Assembly: GCA_034430215.1 (NCBI GenBank)
Contig: DAOUFE010000012.1
Coordinates: 1-64,000 of the forward strand
DNA from: UBA4782 sp034430215
GTDB lineage: Bacteria > Chloroflexota > Anaerolineae > Anaerolineales > Anaerolineaceae
Reading direction: 5' to 3'
Length of the DNA stretch: 64,000 nucleotides
In this document: positions 42,073 through 51,476 of the stretch, piece by piece
Numbering within the stretch: the first letter of the stretch is position 1
How the letters are laid out: every line of letters begins with the position of its first letter
Program-made: the position numbers and the translations under genes
The notes under the pieces: generated by a model
What the model was told of the DNA's origin: nothing
Seen by the model: the letters and a program-made list of their open reading frames with translations, nothing else
Database searches by the model: none

Positions 42073-44294
42073 GGTTATCTTCAAACAAAAAGCAAGGCAA
42101 CCCATCCAGTATCAACAAACCACAAGAAACATCGAAGCCGAAAACTACACCCCGCTGGCTTGACACGCTGGCGGGTTTTTCACTTCGGTTTGATCGTTTC
42201 ATTCGGGATGTTGTTGGATTGGTGCTTATTGCCAGTGCGATTTTATTGTTATTTGGATTGCTTGATTTTAGTAAAGGGAGCGTGATCACACCCTGGGCGA
42301 ATTTTGTTCGCCGTTGGTTGGGTTGGGGGGCTTATGGTTTTGTGGGTTTACTTACCCTGGGTGGGGTCATGTGTTTGTGGCGCAGTTCAAAACGGAAAAC
42401 TCTTCTGTCTCTCGGGCAGATTTTGGCATTGGAAGGCGCTCTATTTGCCTTTGTTGCATTGCTGTCATTATTTGGCGGGCAGCTCATTGAACGGGCTGAA
42501 AGTGGTTTGGATGGTGGTTATATTGGTTGGGGTCTGGCAGAAATTGTAAACCGTATCTTACCCCCTCCCTGGGGCACCATCTTTCTTTCTCTCTTATCGA
42601 TCTACTTTGTAGCTGTTGGATTTGGAATAGCAAAAGGAATTGCCCATATGATCGATCGATGGCTGATTCCTTCTGAAAATGAGAATGTACCTCCAGTCGA
42701 TTTACAGGATGGTGTTCTTGAACCCCTGGAAGCTCTCACTCCCCCTATGAAAGAAGAAAGCGAGAAGAAATCGATTCCTACTGATCAACAACCCGCAGTT
42801 GCTGAGATGGAAAAGGAAAGCAGATTACCTCCTTTGCATGTACTCATGCAAGAGCAAGCCAGTAAACCTGATGAAGAGAATATTCATTCAATTGCCAGTG
42901 GAATTGAGCGTACTTTACTGGAATTTGGTATTCCAGCCAGGGTGGTTGGATACCGTATTGGACCTACTATAACGCAATATGCTGTAGAGCCTGGTTATAT
43001 TGAAAAAACCGGTCCTGATGGCGATATCATTCGTCAAAAAGTTCGTGTTTCTCAAATATCCAATTTGCAGCGCGACCTGGCATTATCACTTTCCGCAGAA
43101 CGGATCCGTATTGAAGCCCCAGTTCCCGGGCAGGCATTTGTTGGGATAGAAGTACCCAATGAACGGATCTCCATCGTGCGATTAAGAGGAATTCTCGAAT
43201 CAGATGCCTTTCAGCAAGTGGGATCGCCCCTTGCGATCGCTATGGGGAAGAATGTATCAGGGCAGCCAGTGGTGGCAGACCTGAGCCAAATGCCACATTT
43301 ACTGATTGCTGGTACAACTGGCTCGGGTAAATCAATTTTCATTCAATCATTGGCAACCTGTCTTGCTATGAATAACACGCCATCCGATCTGCGGATGGCA
43401 ATGCTCGACCCAAAAATGGTGGAGTTGGTACGGTTTAATGGACTGCCCCATTTATTGGGGAAAGTAGAAACTGAAGTCGAGCGTATGCTGGGTGTACTGC
43501 AATGGGCAGTCGAAGAAATGGGCAGAAGGTACCGTTTATTGGAAGAAGCTCATGCCCGTGACCTCGAAAGTTACAACCGTAAAATGCAGCGCCGACATTT
43601 GAACACTATTCCGCGTATTGTTGTGATCATTGATGAATTAGCGGATTTGATGATGAGTGCACCAGACCAGACTGAACCAGCAATTGTACGCCTGGCACAA
43701 ATGGCGCGCGCTGTGGGAATTCATCTGGTGGTAGCAACGCAACGCCCCAGTACCGATGTAGTCACAGGGTTGATCAAGGCGAACTTCCCTTCGCGCGTTT
43801 CATTTGCAGTTGCTTCATCCATCGATTCAAGGGTTATTCTCGACACGAATGGCGCAGAAACTTTAATGGGGCGTGGTGATATGTTATTCCTTTTGCCAGA
43901 AATTGGTACTCCGGTGCGCTGTCAGGGGGTAATGGTAACTGATCATGAGATAGAAAGGGTAGTCGATTTTTGGAAAAAAGCTTCTACTGAAGAAGCACAA
44001 CAACCCTGTCCGTGGGAAGAACTGATCCAGGCACAAAGCGAAACACCGGATGATGAACTACTGCAAAAGGCGATCGAAGTTGTTAAAAAGGCGCAACGGG
44101 CATCTGCATCGTTGTTGCAACGCAGGTTACGCGTAGGTTATCCGCGAGCTGCCAGTTTAATTGATAAACTGGAGGAGCAAGGCATCATTGGACCTGCTGT
44201 AGGGGGTGGAAAAGAGCGAGAAGTTTTTTACGGTCCTGATGATGACAATGATCCCTATGACCATCGAGATGAAGGTACAGAAGAAGAAAATTGA
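42069..44294 (+). CDS. ftsK: DNA translocase FtsK/SpoIIIE
   Basis: A 741-aa DNA pump that moves chromosomes through the division septum. Four N-terminal membrane segments (about residues 40-185) are followed by an acidic linker and the alpha domain (around ALSLSAERIRIEAPVPG). The motor has Walker A AGTTGSGKS (about 413-421), Walker B VVIIDELADLM and the VATQRPSTDVVTG motif. A C-terminal gamma winged helix (RASASLLQRRLRVGYPRAAS) recognises orienting DNA sequences. It overlaps the S1 gene by 4 bases and ends just before a fresh promoter. Confidence 0.96.
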   Translation: MRLSSNKKQGNPSSINKPQETSKPKTTPRWLDTLAGFSLRFDRFIRDVVGLVLIASAILLLFGLLDFSKGSVITPWANFVRRWLGWGAYGFVGLLTLGGVMCLWRSSKRKTLLSLGQILALEGALFAFVALLSLFGGQLIERAESGLDGGYIGWGLAEIVNRILPPPWGTIFLSLLSIYFVAVGFGIAKGIAHMIDRWLIPSENENVPPVDLQDGVLEPLEALTPPMKEESEKKSIPTDQQPAVAEMEKESRLPPLHVLMQEQASKPDEENIHSIASGIERTLLEFGIPARVVGYRIGPTITQYAVEPGYIEKTGPDGDIIRQKVRVSQISNLQRDLALSLSAERIRIEAPVPGQAFVGIEVPNERISIVRLRGILESDAFQQVGSPLAIAMGKNVSGQPVVADLSQMPHLLIAGTTGSGKSIFIQSLATCLAMNNTPSDLRMAMLDPKMVELVRFNGLPHLLGKVETEVERMLGVLQWAVEEMGRRYRLLEEAHARDLESYNRKMQRRHLNTIPRIVVIIDELADLMMSAPDQTEPAIVRLAQMARAVGIHLVVATQRPSTDVVTGLIKANFPSRVSFAVASSIDSRVILDTNGAETLMGRGDMLFLLPEIGTPVRCQGVMVTDHEIERVVDFWKKASTEEAQQPCPWEELIQAQSETPDDELLQKAIEVVKKAQRASASLLQRRLRVGYPRAASLIDKLEEQGIIGPAVGGGKEREVFYGPDDDNDPYDHRDEGTEEEN

Positions 44295-44298
44295 TGCT

Positions 44299-44327
44299 TG
44301 ACAGAACGTTTTGGTTCTTGTACTATT
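44299..44327 (+). promoter_or_regulatory. Sigma70 promoter before the phosphatidyltransferase-lgt unit
   Basis: Consensus TTGACA (44299-44304) and TACTAT (44322-44327) with 17-base spacing, starting just after the ftsK stop codon and about 30 bases before the next gene. Confidence 0.85.
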
Positions 44328-44356
44328 ATTCGGTTTTAAGAAAGCGATTGAGATAA

Positions 44357-45016
44357 ATGGCAGAAGAAAATGTAAATATAGCCAGCAAAGAACATAAAAC
44401 TTTTACAGACAAGCTACGAGGAATTTTCAAAGGTGTATTCCTTCCCGTAGCAAAGTTCCTGACCCGTTTAGGAATCAAACCTAATGCAGTCACCCTTGCA
44501 GGATTAGCCGGACATTTTGGCGCAGCAGCTTTGGCTGCTACCGGTTATATGACATGGAGTGGTATTGTCATTTTATTAATGGCACCGATGGATTTTTTGG
44601 ATGGAACGATGGCACGGCTGCGCGGTGAATCATCCCGTTTTGGCGCTTTTGTAGATTCAGTAACCGATCGATTCTCTGAAATTGCCATTATGGGTGGATT
44701 GCTCATCTACTTCTTGTTGCAAGGCAACTGGCACGCATGTGGGGCAGTATATCTGGCTGCAACTGGTTCTGTGATGGTCTCATATATTCGATCAAAAGCT
44801 GAGGGTCTTGGATACGAAGCGAAGATCGGGTTACTCAGTAGGGTTGAGCGTTATATTATCCTGGTTCCCGGGTTGATCTTTAATGTTCCTGAGTATGCTT
44901 TATGGATCATTGGTGTATTTGCCTATTTCACTGCCGTACAAAGGATCGCAAGTGTAAGAAAACAGGCTCATGCGGAACTTCATACTTCAAACGCTGGAGC
45001 CAATCAAGAAAAGTAA
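44357..45016 (+). CDS. CDP-alcohol phosphatidyltransferase family protein
   Basis: A 219-aa membrane enzyme of phospholipid synthesis. The catalytic motif D(x)2DG(x)2AR(x)8G(x)3D(x)3D is complete: D79, D82, G83, A86, R87, G96, D100 and D104, with D104 the likely base. The length, the KFLTRLGIKPNAVTLAGL start and the IRSKAEGLG segment (about 144-152) resemble phosphatidylinositol-phosphate synthases and related archaeal-type enzymes as much as PgsA. The headgroup therefore cannot be fixed. The gene lies 21 bases before lgt. Confidence 0.87.
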   Translation: MAEENVNIASKEHKTFTDKLRGIFKGVFLPVAKFLTRLGIKPNAVTLAGLAGHFGAAALAATGYMTWSGIVILLMAPMDFLDGTMARLRGESSRFGAFVDSVTDRFSEIAIMGGLLIYFLLQGNWHACGAVYLAATGSVMVSYIRSKAEGLGYEAKIGLLSRVERYIILVPGLIFNVPEYALWIIGVFAYFTAVQRIASVRKQAHAELHTSNAGANQEK

Positions 45017-45037
45017 CATGGAAAGGATGTATACCCC

Positions 45038-45994
45038 ATGATCGTACGAGAAGGATTTTCAATAGGACCACTCTTTATTTATTGGTATGCCATTTTGATC
45101 ATGCTTGGTGCTCTTGGAGCGACGATCATGACTTCACAGCTTGCAAAGCGCAAGGGGGAAGATCCCGAAATACCCTGGGATATGCTGCCCTGGCTGCTTA
45201 TCGGTGGAATAATTGGTGCAAGACTCTGGCATATTTTTACCCCTCCAGCTTCGATGGTGGAGCAAGGCATTACAACCGGGTATTATCTGACCCATCCTCT
45301 AGATGCTTTGAACATCCGAAATGGTGGCTTAGGGATCCCTGGAGCTGTAATGGGTGGTGCTTTCGCTCTATGGCTGTATTGCAGGAAAAAACGAATAAAA
45401 ATGATGTTCTGGATGGACTTGATAGCACCCGGACTGGCTCTGGCGCAAGCTATAGGACGTTGGGGTAATTTTCTGAACCAGGAAGTATATGGTGCTCCCA
45501 GTACTTTACCCTGGGCGATCACAATCGATATGGCACACAGGCTTCCCGGTTTTGAGAATTACGCCACATATCATCCTTTGTTCCTTTATGAATCACTATG
45601 GAATTTCTTTATCGTGGGGTTACTCCTCTATCTGATCATGACCCTTAAGGATCGGTTGATCGCTGGAGACATCTTCCGGTTCTATTTATTCCTTTATCCT
45701 TTCGCACGTTTCCTGCTCGAGTTCCTACGGCTAGATCCATCGCCTGTAGCTGGATTGAATGTCAATCAGACTCTGATGGCTGTTCTGATGACTGCCTCTA
45801 TCGTCTGGTATATCTGGGCACACCGGAAGAAAAAAGGTGTTGTGAATATTCAGGCAAATCCTGAAAATCCTTCAAATCCTGAAAGCGAAGAATCAGTTGA
45901 AAAGGAAATTTCTGAGGATAGTTCGTTGGAAGAACCATCTGATGAAGGGGATCAAGGAAATAAGGATATTGAAGAAGCCCAACCATCTAAATAG
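45038..45994 (+). CDS. lgt: Prolipoprotein diacylglyceryl transferase
   Basis: The membrane enzyme that attaches diacylglycerol to the lipobox cysteine, 318 aa. The Lgt signature GRWGNFLNQEVYG (about residues 144-156) and the H-containing segment YHPLFLYESLWNF (about 181-193) are present, with seven hydrophobic segments. The C-terminal 50 residues form an acidic, Glu/Ser-rich tail (EESVEKEISEDSSLEEP) that is not part of the usual fold. It is followed by a terminator hairpin. Working with LspA it should process the lipoproteins encoded in this window. Confidence 0.94.
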   Translation: MIVREGFSIGPLFIYWYAILIMLGALGATIMTSQLAKRKGEDPEIPWDMLPWLLIGGIIGARLWHIFTPPASMVEQGITTGYYLTHPLDALNIRNGGLGIPGAVMGGAFALWLYCRKKRIKMMFWMDLIAPGLALAQAIGRWGNFLNQEVYGAPSTLPWAITIDMAHRLPGFENYATYHPLFLYESLWNFFIVGLLLYLIMTLKDRLIAGDIFRFYLFLYPFARFLLEFLRLDPSPVAGLNVNQTLMAVLMTASIVWYIWAHRKKKGVVNIQANPENPSNPESEESVEKEISEDSSLEEPSDEGDQGNKDIEEAQPSK

Positions 45995-46003
45995 GAAGAT
46001 CAC

Positions 46004-46031
46004 CACACTCCCCAACAGGGGAGTGTGTGTT
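46004..46031 (+). terminator. Terminator-like hairpin after lgt
   Basis: A perfect 10-bp stem CACACTCCCC/GGGGAGTGTG with an AACA tetraloop. The following sequence (TGTTTAAA) is only weakly T-rich, so termination may be partial. Confidence 0.65.
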
Positions 46032-46084
46032 TAAAGAGAATATACTAAGGAATAAACGATTTGTTTAATTTGGTAATGAGGTGA

Positions 46085-46846
46085 ATGATGAGTAAAGTAA
46101 CAGTGTTGGGTTCTGCCCATGCAATACCAGATTTGGATCACGATAATGCCCATCTATTGATCCAGGCAGGAAAAACGAATATCCTTGTTGATTGTTCCAG
46201 CAGTCCCGTACAACGTTTACAGAAGGTGGGGATTGTCTTGGATGATATCAGCAATATCATCTTCACGCATTTTCACCCTGATCATGTATCTGGTGCTCCA
46301 CTTTTTTTCATGGTAATGTGGCTGCAGGGGAGGCAAAAACCTTTGCATTTGTATGGATTGGATATTACGCTTTCAAAAATACATCAGAATATGCAATTAT
46401 ACGGGTACGAAACCTGGCCGAATTGTTACCCAATACAGTATCACACCATTCCTTGTGAAAATGGCGCGTTAGTGCTGGAAAATGAGGATATCAGAATCGT
46501 TTCTTCTCCCGTAAAACACCTGATCCCAACTATTGGAATACGCGCTGATGATAAATCTACAGGTAAAAGCATGGTGTACTCCTGTGATACTGAGCCATGC
46601 GAAGCAATTGTTGAGATGGCACAAGGAGCGGATTTTTTATTTCATGAAGCTGCTGGTGCTTTGAAAGGTCATTCTTCTCCTGAGCAAGCTGCCGAAATTG
46701 CCCAGGAAGCTGGTGTAAAGTCACTTTACTTGATCCACTATGCGTATGCCCATCCCAAATTAATGGATATGGTAGAACGAGCCCAGAGAATATTTTTTGG
46801 ACCCGTGCATCTTACACATGATCTCATGACTATAGAATTGGATTAG
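46085..46846 (+). CDS. RNase Z-like metallo-beta-lactamase-fold hydrolase
   Basis: A 253-aa enzyme with the two-metal motif HFHPDH (about residues 60-65), a further metal Asp/His pair (YSCDTEP near 162-168; HEAAG near 182) and a last histidine in IHYAYAH. The pattern resembles the RNase Z/arylsulfatase-like group, but the exosite region for tRNA is short, so a tRNA 3'-processing role is not certain. There are two ATG codons in a row after a GAGGTGA site. It converges with the HNH gene at zero distance. Confidence 0.82.
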   Translation: MMSKVTVLGSAHAIPDLDHDNAHLLIQAGKTNILVDCSSSPVQRLQKVGIVLDDISNIIFTHFHPDHVSGAPLFFMVMWLQGRQKPLHLYGLDITLSKIHQNMQLYGYETWPNCYPIQYHTIPCENGALVLENEDIRIVSSPVKHLIPTIGIRADDKSTGKSMVYSCDTEPCEAIVEMAQGADFLFHEAAGALKGHSSPEQAAEIAQEAGVKSLYLIHYAYAHPKLMDMVERAQRIFFGPVHLTHDLMTIELD

Positions 46847-47347
46847 TTACCAGCCTTTTAAAAATACTTCCCAATCTGAGTTTTCTGCCAGGAAATGGCT
46901 GAAAAGATAATAGGCTGAATGAGGAGGCTCTTTGGGGATGCGCAGGAGGTGCATTTTCGCTTCTTCAAGTTTTCTGCCCCCTTTATGATGATTACAGGCA
47001 GGGCAGGCTGCTGCGACATTCTCCCAGATGTGAAGCCCTCCCATGTGTCGGGGAATTACATGGTCAATGGTCAATTCCTGGGTGTGTTTTCCGCAATATT
47101 GGCAGGTAAATTGGTCACGGCGAAATACTTCACGGCGAGTTAATCGAACGCATGGGCGCGGGGCATGAACCATGGTTTGCAAACGGATCACTGATGGTTT
47201 GGGAAATGTAGCGCTGCTGGTATGAATGACACCTCTGCCATTGACTACCAGTGCTGCTCTCTCCGTCAAAATTAACCCCACTGCTCTTCGCATTTCGCAA
47301 ACATGGATAGGTTCGAAGTTAGCATTGAGAACAAGTACCTGTTCCAT
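46847..47347 (-). CDS. HNH endonuclease-domain protein
   Basis: A 166-aa protein of the common HNH_5 type. It begins VLVLNANFEPIHVCEMRRAV and has a four-cysteine zinc site made by CQYCGK (about residues 86-91) and CPACNHHKGG (about 121-130). The catalytic histidines lie in LTIDHVIPRHMGG (about 99-111). This family is a standalone core gene in many Chloroflexota, Cyanobacteria and Actinobacteria, and its substrate is unknown. An extended -10 sits 18 bases upstream of the ATG. Confidence 0.9.
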   Translation of the reverse strand: MEQVLVLNANFEPIHVCEMRRAVGLILTERAALVVNGRGVIHTSSATFPKPSVIRLQTMVHAPRPCVRLTRREVFRRDQFTCQYCGKHTQELTIDHVIPRHMGGLHIWENVAAACPACNHHKGGRKLEEAKMHLLRIPKEPPHSAYYLFSHFLAENSDWEVFLKGW

Positions 47348-47365
47348 ACACTATCCAATAATAAA

Positions 47366-47374
47366 ATTATAGCA
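47366..47374 (-). promoter_or_regulatory. Extended -10 promoter of the HNH gene
   Basis: TGCTATAAT on this strand, 18 bases before the start codon, without a recognisable -35 element. Confidence 0.5.
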
Positions 47375-47428
47375 TGAGAATTTTTACCCTTCGCGTACTC
47401 ATCTTACGTGCTTCTTACCCACAATAAT

Positions 47429-50071
47429 TTATTGCATGGTTTCAGTCAAAACTTTGATCGCAATTGAGCTTGCCAGCCCAGGGTTATCTTCTTCCAATAC
47501 CAGAGCCAATGCAAGGGGAGTGCCTTGCCAACTTGGAACTGTGCCCGCGATCGCCCAGGTGATGATGCCTTCTTCTGTTTGGGCCTGCCCTATAGCTTGC
47601 CACGTGGCTGTACCTGCGATAGTAAGGTTCTGCACGTCATTTTCGAGAATGTTCTTGGGGTATGTAGAAGTAGAAGGCTCAACCGGCAAGACCACCCAGC
47701 CTTCTTTTGGAGTATCTACTGCCATAGCCAGTAAAGGTGCAGGTCGTTGACCATTGACACTATATGCAGCGGCTGCTAAAGCTACCTGCAATGGGCTGAC
47801 GCGAAAGCTGCCCTGACCAAGAGATGCTTCTTCCAGATTGGTTAAAGCTGATACATCACTGGGTTTGGCAGCAGCCAAAGGCAAGGTGTTCGTCTGGTCA
47901 AATCCCCAGGTATGATAGACATTTATAACCGTTTCGAGATCAAGTTTTTTCCCAAGGATGATCGACGCCTGCGGGCAACCAGCCTGTACTGCTGCATACC
48001 AGTCATTAGAAACAGGGGGAAGAGCACAATGCAGTGTTGTGGTACCATCCTTCATTTCATAGCCCCAGGAATTGGGTATAGCGGGAAGAGAATTTCCCAA
48101 TGATTCATACGCAGTCAGCAAGAAAGGTGAAAGCAAAGTGCCCAAAGGATATTCACCTTGTGTAGCACGGTTGATCAACGGCGCATTACTGTCTTCCTTC
48201 CAGGTTTCCCACATGGTATCCAATTGGTTGGCATCAAAATTAGGATGCGAGGACATTACAAGAATCTCTCCACTTTGTGCGTTCAGTAGGACCAAAGCTC
48301 CTTTTTTACCAGCAAGCAACTCATCTGCTTTCTCCTGTAGATCCAAAGAGATAGTCAAACGTACATTTAAACCTTCTGGAGGTTGATTGTAAAGAAGATC
48401 TTGCCAAAAAATCTTGCTGTTGGATATTCCTTGAAGACCACGTAGGTATCCATCCATACTGGATTCAATTCCACCCTGCCCATATAATGGATTGGAATAA
48501 CCGACAGTATTGCTCAGTTCAGGGTATAGAATAGTGCGAATGTATTCTCCAGTGTTTCCTGTTGTTTGAGCGATCACCTGATTTTTTCGGTCGAGGATCT
48601 CACCGCGAACTACATAGCGGTCATTAATTGCCCAACGTGGGTTATCGTTACGTTTCAGGAGAGAATCTGATTGGATAATTGCATAATATCCATTGATCAA
48701 TGAAATCGCTGACAGAGCAGCCAAAACACCTACACTGATAAGTTTATATGGGAAGGTAAAAACCATGTAAGCAGGGCTTTCCTCTGGCTGATTGCTTATC
48801 AAAAGCATGATCAAACCAGCAATACATGCTGTCACCAGAGATGATCCACCGTAAGACACAAAGGGAAGGGTAACACCAGTGAGGGGGATCAATCTAAGGT
48901 TTCCACCCATAATGAGCACTGCTTGTAAAACGAGATACATAGTAATTCCCGCAGCCAAATATCTCTGAAAAGAATTCTTTGCTTTCAGAGCGGTCAGCAT
49001 ACCTCGCACGGTAAACATTGCATATATCAAGATCACTGCGGAGGTTCCAAGCAAACCTGTTTCTTCACCTATACTGGAAAAGATAAAATCCGAATGTGAA
49101 ACAGGGACAACCGTAGGACTTCCCAATCCGGGGCCACTTCCAAATAAACCGCCATTGGCTACCGCCAATAAAGATTGAACCAATTGATATGTCTGATTAC
49201 CTGGATCGAACCAGGGATTTAACCAGGAATTAATACGCACCTGGATCACATCAAAGGCAAAGTATCCTATCACTGCGGCAGATAAGATAATGCCTGCGCC
49301 GATTAATAAAATGCGCCGCTTTCCTGAAGCAAGGTAAATAATGGTAAAGTATAGAAGAATGAAAATAGTAGCAGTGCCCAGGTCCTTTTGTGCCAATAAC
49401 AAGAAGATAGCAGCACTCACAAGAATGATGGTTGGTGCTAATAGTTGTAGAAGATTCAGGTGAATAGGTAGCCTATCTGCCAGATAGGCTGCCAGATAAA
49501 CCACCAATAAAAGTTTTAGTGGTTCAGATGGTTGAAGATAGATACCACCCAACCAGAGCCAAAGGCGTGGACCTTCACCAGATGGGTATGTACCGATGAG
49601 GAAGGTAAGTGCCATGAGCAATAAACCACCTGTAAGCCACAGGTATTTATACCTTCGCAACCAGTTGAGAAAGACAGGAAAGCGAAGTCCCAATCCCATA
49701 ATTACAAAAGCCAGGATTAACCACAATGTTTGGCGAAAGCCAAAGCTCGTTTGTATTGGCAATTGCCCGTCTAACCGCCAGATTGTCATCAAACCCAAAC
49801 CACAAAGGATGGCAATGATGGGTAAAAGATAGGGATCGCGTTCAGGGATCAGTTTATTCACCTGGCGGTGGAGAAAAGCAAATCCTGCCAGCCAGACAAT
49901 GAATCCAATCCAATGTGTCCAACGATAATCAACATTCCAGGTATGGTATCGAACAGCAGGTGATAGGGTTGTGATAATTGCATACAAGAAAAGAAAAGCA
50001 GCACCCAGATTCATTAAACGGCTCTGGGTGATGTCTTTTCTGGCTGGAGAGGATGGAAAAATGAGGTTCAC
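47429..50071 (-). CDS. SEDS glycosyltransferase (FtsW/RodA) fused to a degenerate penicillin-binding domain
   Basis: An 880-aa fusion. Residues 1-430 are a SEDS peptidoglycan polymerase with ten or so helices. The conserved extracellular loop HSDFIFSSIGEETG and the signature PLTGVTLPFVSYGGSS are intact. After one more helix (about 440-462) comes a class B PBP-like part with RGEILDRKNQVIA (about 490) and a transpeptidase-like domain (560-880). The three catalytic motifs are gone there: SxxK reads TLLS (645-648), SxN reads GCP (698-700), KTG reads IAG (818-820). The surrounding framework (NRATQGEYPLG, SLGQGSFRVSPLQVALA) is kept. The start is GTG, overlapping the MTAP stop. Confidence 0.92.
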   Translation of the reverse strand: MNLIFPSSPARKDITQSRLMNLGAAFLFLYAIITTLSPAVRYHTWNVDYRWTHWIGFIVWLAGFAFLHRQVNKLIPERDPYLLPIIAILCGLGLMTIWRLDGQLPIQTSFGFRQTLWLILAFVIMGLGLRFPVFLNWLRRYKYLWLTGGLLLMALTFLIGTYPSGEGPRLWLWLGGIYLQPSEPLKLLLVVYLAAYLADRLPIHLNLLQLLAPTIILVSAAIFLLLAQKDLGTATIFILLYFTIIYLASGKRRILLIGAGIILSAAVIGYFAFDVIQVRINSWLNPWFDPGNQTYQLVQSLLAVANGGLFGSGPGLGSPTVVPVSHSDFIFSSIGEETGLLGTSAVILIYAMFTVRGMLTALKAKNSFQRYLAAGITMYLVLQAVLIMGGNLRLIPLTGVTLPFVSYGGSSLVTACIAGLIMLLISNQPEESPAYMVFTFPYKLISVGVLAALSAISLINGYYAIIQSDSLLKRNDNPRWAINDRYVVRGEILDRKNQVIAQTTGNTGEYIRTILYPELSNTVGYSNPLYGQGGIESSMDGYLRGLQGISNSKIFWQDLLYNQPPEGLNVRLTISLDLQEKADELLAGKKGALVLLNAQSGEILVMSSHPNFDANQLDTMWETWKEDSNAPLINRATQGEYPLGTLLSPFLLTAYESLGNSLPAIPNSWGYEMKDGTTTLHCALPPVSNDWYAAVQAGCPQASIILGKKLDLETVINVYHTWGFDQTNTLPLAAAKPSDVSALTNLEEASLGQGSFRVSPLQVALAAAAYSVNGQRPAPLLAMAVDTPKEGWVVLPVEPSTSTYPKNILENDVQNLTIAGTATWQAIGQAQTEEGIITWAIAGTVPSWQGTPLALALVLEEDNPGLASSIAIKVLTETMQ

Positions 50072-50940
50072 TTGGAAAGGTATTTGCTTACCAATAGATG
50101 ATATTTTTCAAGTGTTGCATGCTGGATGACCGATGGATTGGTAATGATTGCACTGGCTAAAGCATCCTGACATTCGCAATGGGTGTCGGGTTCTACCATC
50201 TTTACCAGATTCTCGATCGCTTGTTGCGCTGCAACGGTATTTTGCTGCAAGGTTCGAGTGACCATTTCTACACTCACCGGCTCTTCAGAAATATGCCAGA
50301 CATCATAGTCGGTGACATGAGCCATAGTGCAGTAACACATTTCTGCTTCGCGTGCTAAAAATGCTTCTGGGGAAGCGGTCATACCTATTATGGACATACC
50401 CCAGCTTCTGAAAAGGTTTGATTCTGCTCGAGTAGAAAAGCGTGGTCCTTCAATGGTAATCAGGGTACCGCCCTGATGTACTTTCACTGAACCGGTTTTT
50501 TCCACTGCATGGTACACCAGGTTGGAGAGGCCAGAACAATAAGGATTTGCACTTCCAATATGAGCGACAATGCCACCTTCAAAAAAGGATCTTGCTCGCA
50601 GGCGAGTGAAATCAAGCAACTGATCAGGGATGACGATATGACCAGGAGCAAAATCATCTCGAAGAGAACCACATGCACTAATACTGACTACATTCTGGAT
50701 GCCAATCATTTTCAAGGCATAAATGTTTGCTCGATAGTTCACTTCAGTGGGGTTGAAGATGTGCCCAATACCATGCCGGGCTAAAAATGCTACTCTTCGA
50801 TCGGCCAGGGTACCAATGAACAGGGGGCTAGAAGGTTTCCCAAATGGTGTATCCAAATCCAATGTTTCAACATCCTTCAAGGCAGAAAACTGGTATAACC
50901 CCGATCCGCCTATGATTCCAAGTATGGGTTTTTCTGTCAT
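50068..50940 (-). CDS. mtnP: S-methyl-5'-thioadenosine phosphorylase
   Basis: A 290-aa phosphorylase that frees adenine from methylthioadenosine in methionine salvage. GIIGGSGLYQF (about residues 8-18) binds phosphate, RHGIGHIFNPTEVNYRANIY (about 55-74) is the MTAP signature, and MTASPEAFLAREAEMCY and VTDYDVW hold the methylthio and adenine contacts. I begin at the ATG after GGAGGGATC; a 48-codon longer frame has no homology. It overlaps the SEDS-fusion start by 4 bases, an unexpected operon partner for cell-wall synthesis. Confidence 0.93.
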   Translation of the reverse strand: MTEKPILGIIGGSGLYQFSALKDVETLDLDTPFGKPSSPLFIGTLADRRVAFLARHGIGHIFNPTEVNYRANIYALKMIGIQNVVSISACGSLRDDFAPGHIVIPDQLLDFTRLRARSFFEGGIVAHIGSANPYCSGLSNLVYHAVEKTGSVKVHQGGTLITIEGPRFSTRAESNLFRSWGMSIIGMTASPEAFLAREAEMCYCTMAHVTDYDVWHISEEPVSVEMVTRTLQQNTVAAQQAIENLVKMVEPDTHCECQDALASAIITNPSVIQHATLEKYHLLVSKYLSK

Positions 50941-51030
50941 GATCCCTCCAGGAAAAAGATGATTCTTATATTTCAAAATCATAGCATACATACTGCCTGT
51001 TCGCCAGAGTAATTTGCGATCATTTCTAAA

Positions 51031-51080
51031 ACAAAACAAGCCAATATAAATCTTCTTCATGAAGAAATACGTTGGCTTGT
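51031..51080 (-). terminator. Terminator of the cold-shock gene
   Basis: On this strand ACAAGCCAA pairs with TTGGCTTGT (51072-51080 with 51036-51044). An inner TTCTTCATGAAGAA palindrome fills the loop, and TTTGTTTT follows. It ends the csp message 55 bases after its stop codon. Confidence 0.75.
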
Positions 51081-51134
51081 TCATATTTTCTGTTCAAAAG
51101 ATCAGTGAACAGTTGTATGAAAGAGAAAATATTA

Positions 51135-51347
51135 CTACTCTACTACTGTTACATCTACAGCTTGTAATCCTTTTGCACCTTGCTCCACAGCGAATTCGAC
51201 TTTTTGTCCCTCATTTAGAGACTTGTAACCGTCGACGCGGATCTTTGAATAATGAACAAACACATCAGGTCCATTCTCCTGTGATATGAATCCAAACCCT
51301 TTTGTGTTATTGAACCATTTTACTGTTCCGGTGATTCGATCCGACAT
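51135..51347 (-). CDS. Cold-shock-domain protein
   Basis: A 70-aa single-domain nucleic-acid chaperone of the CspA family. The RNA-binding motifs KGFGFI (residues 16-21) and VFVHYS (29-34) are intact, as is the start TGTVKWFNNTKGFGFI. It opens up mRNA structure, often in the cold or during fast growth. A GGAG site sits 9 bases before the ATG. The gene stands alone, with a strong promoter, a leader of about 120 bases and a terminator. Confidence 0.96.
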   Translation of the reverse strand: MSDRITGTVKWFNNTKGFGFISQENGPDVFVHYSKIRVDGYKSLNEGQKVEFAVEQGAKGLQAVDVTVVE

Positions 51348-51476
51348 GACACTTCACTCCTTCTCAGTGTAGAATATCCGGTGCTTCGGTTAGTTCTCGC
51401 ATTGTGGTGAATTAATTCTGGCGGAAAGCCTGGCTTCCCCCACATACAGGAAAACAACTTAGCATCCAACGCATTA

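Noticed and set aside
44902..45468. A 188-codon frame bridging the phosphatidyltransferase and lgt genes
   Set aside because: It overlaps two strongly supported genes in another frame, has no ribosome site, and reads as Cys/Trp-rich noise.
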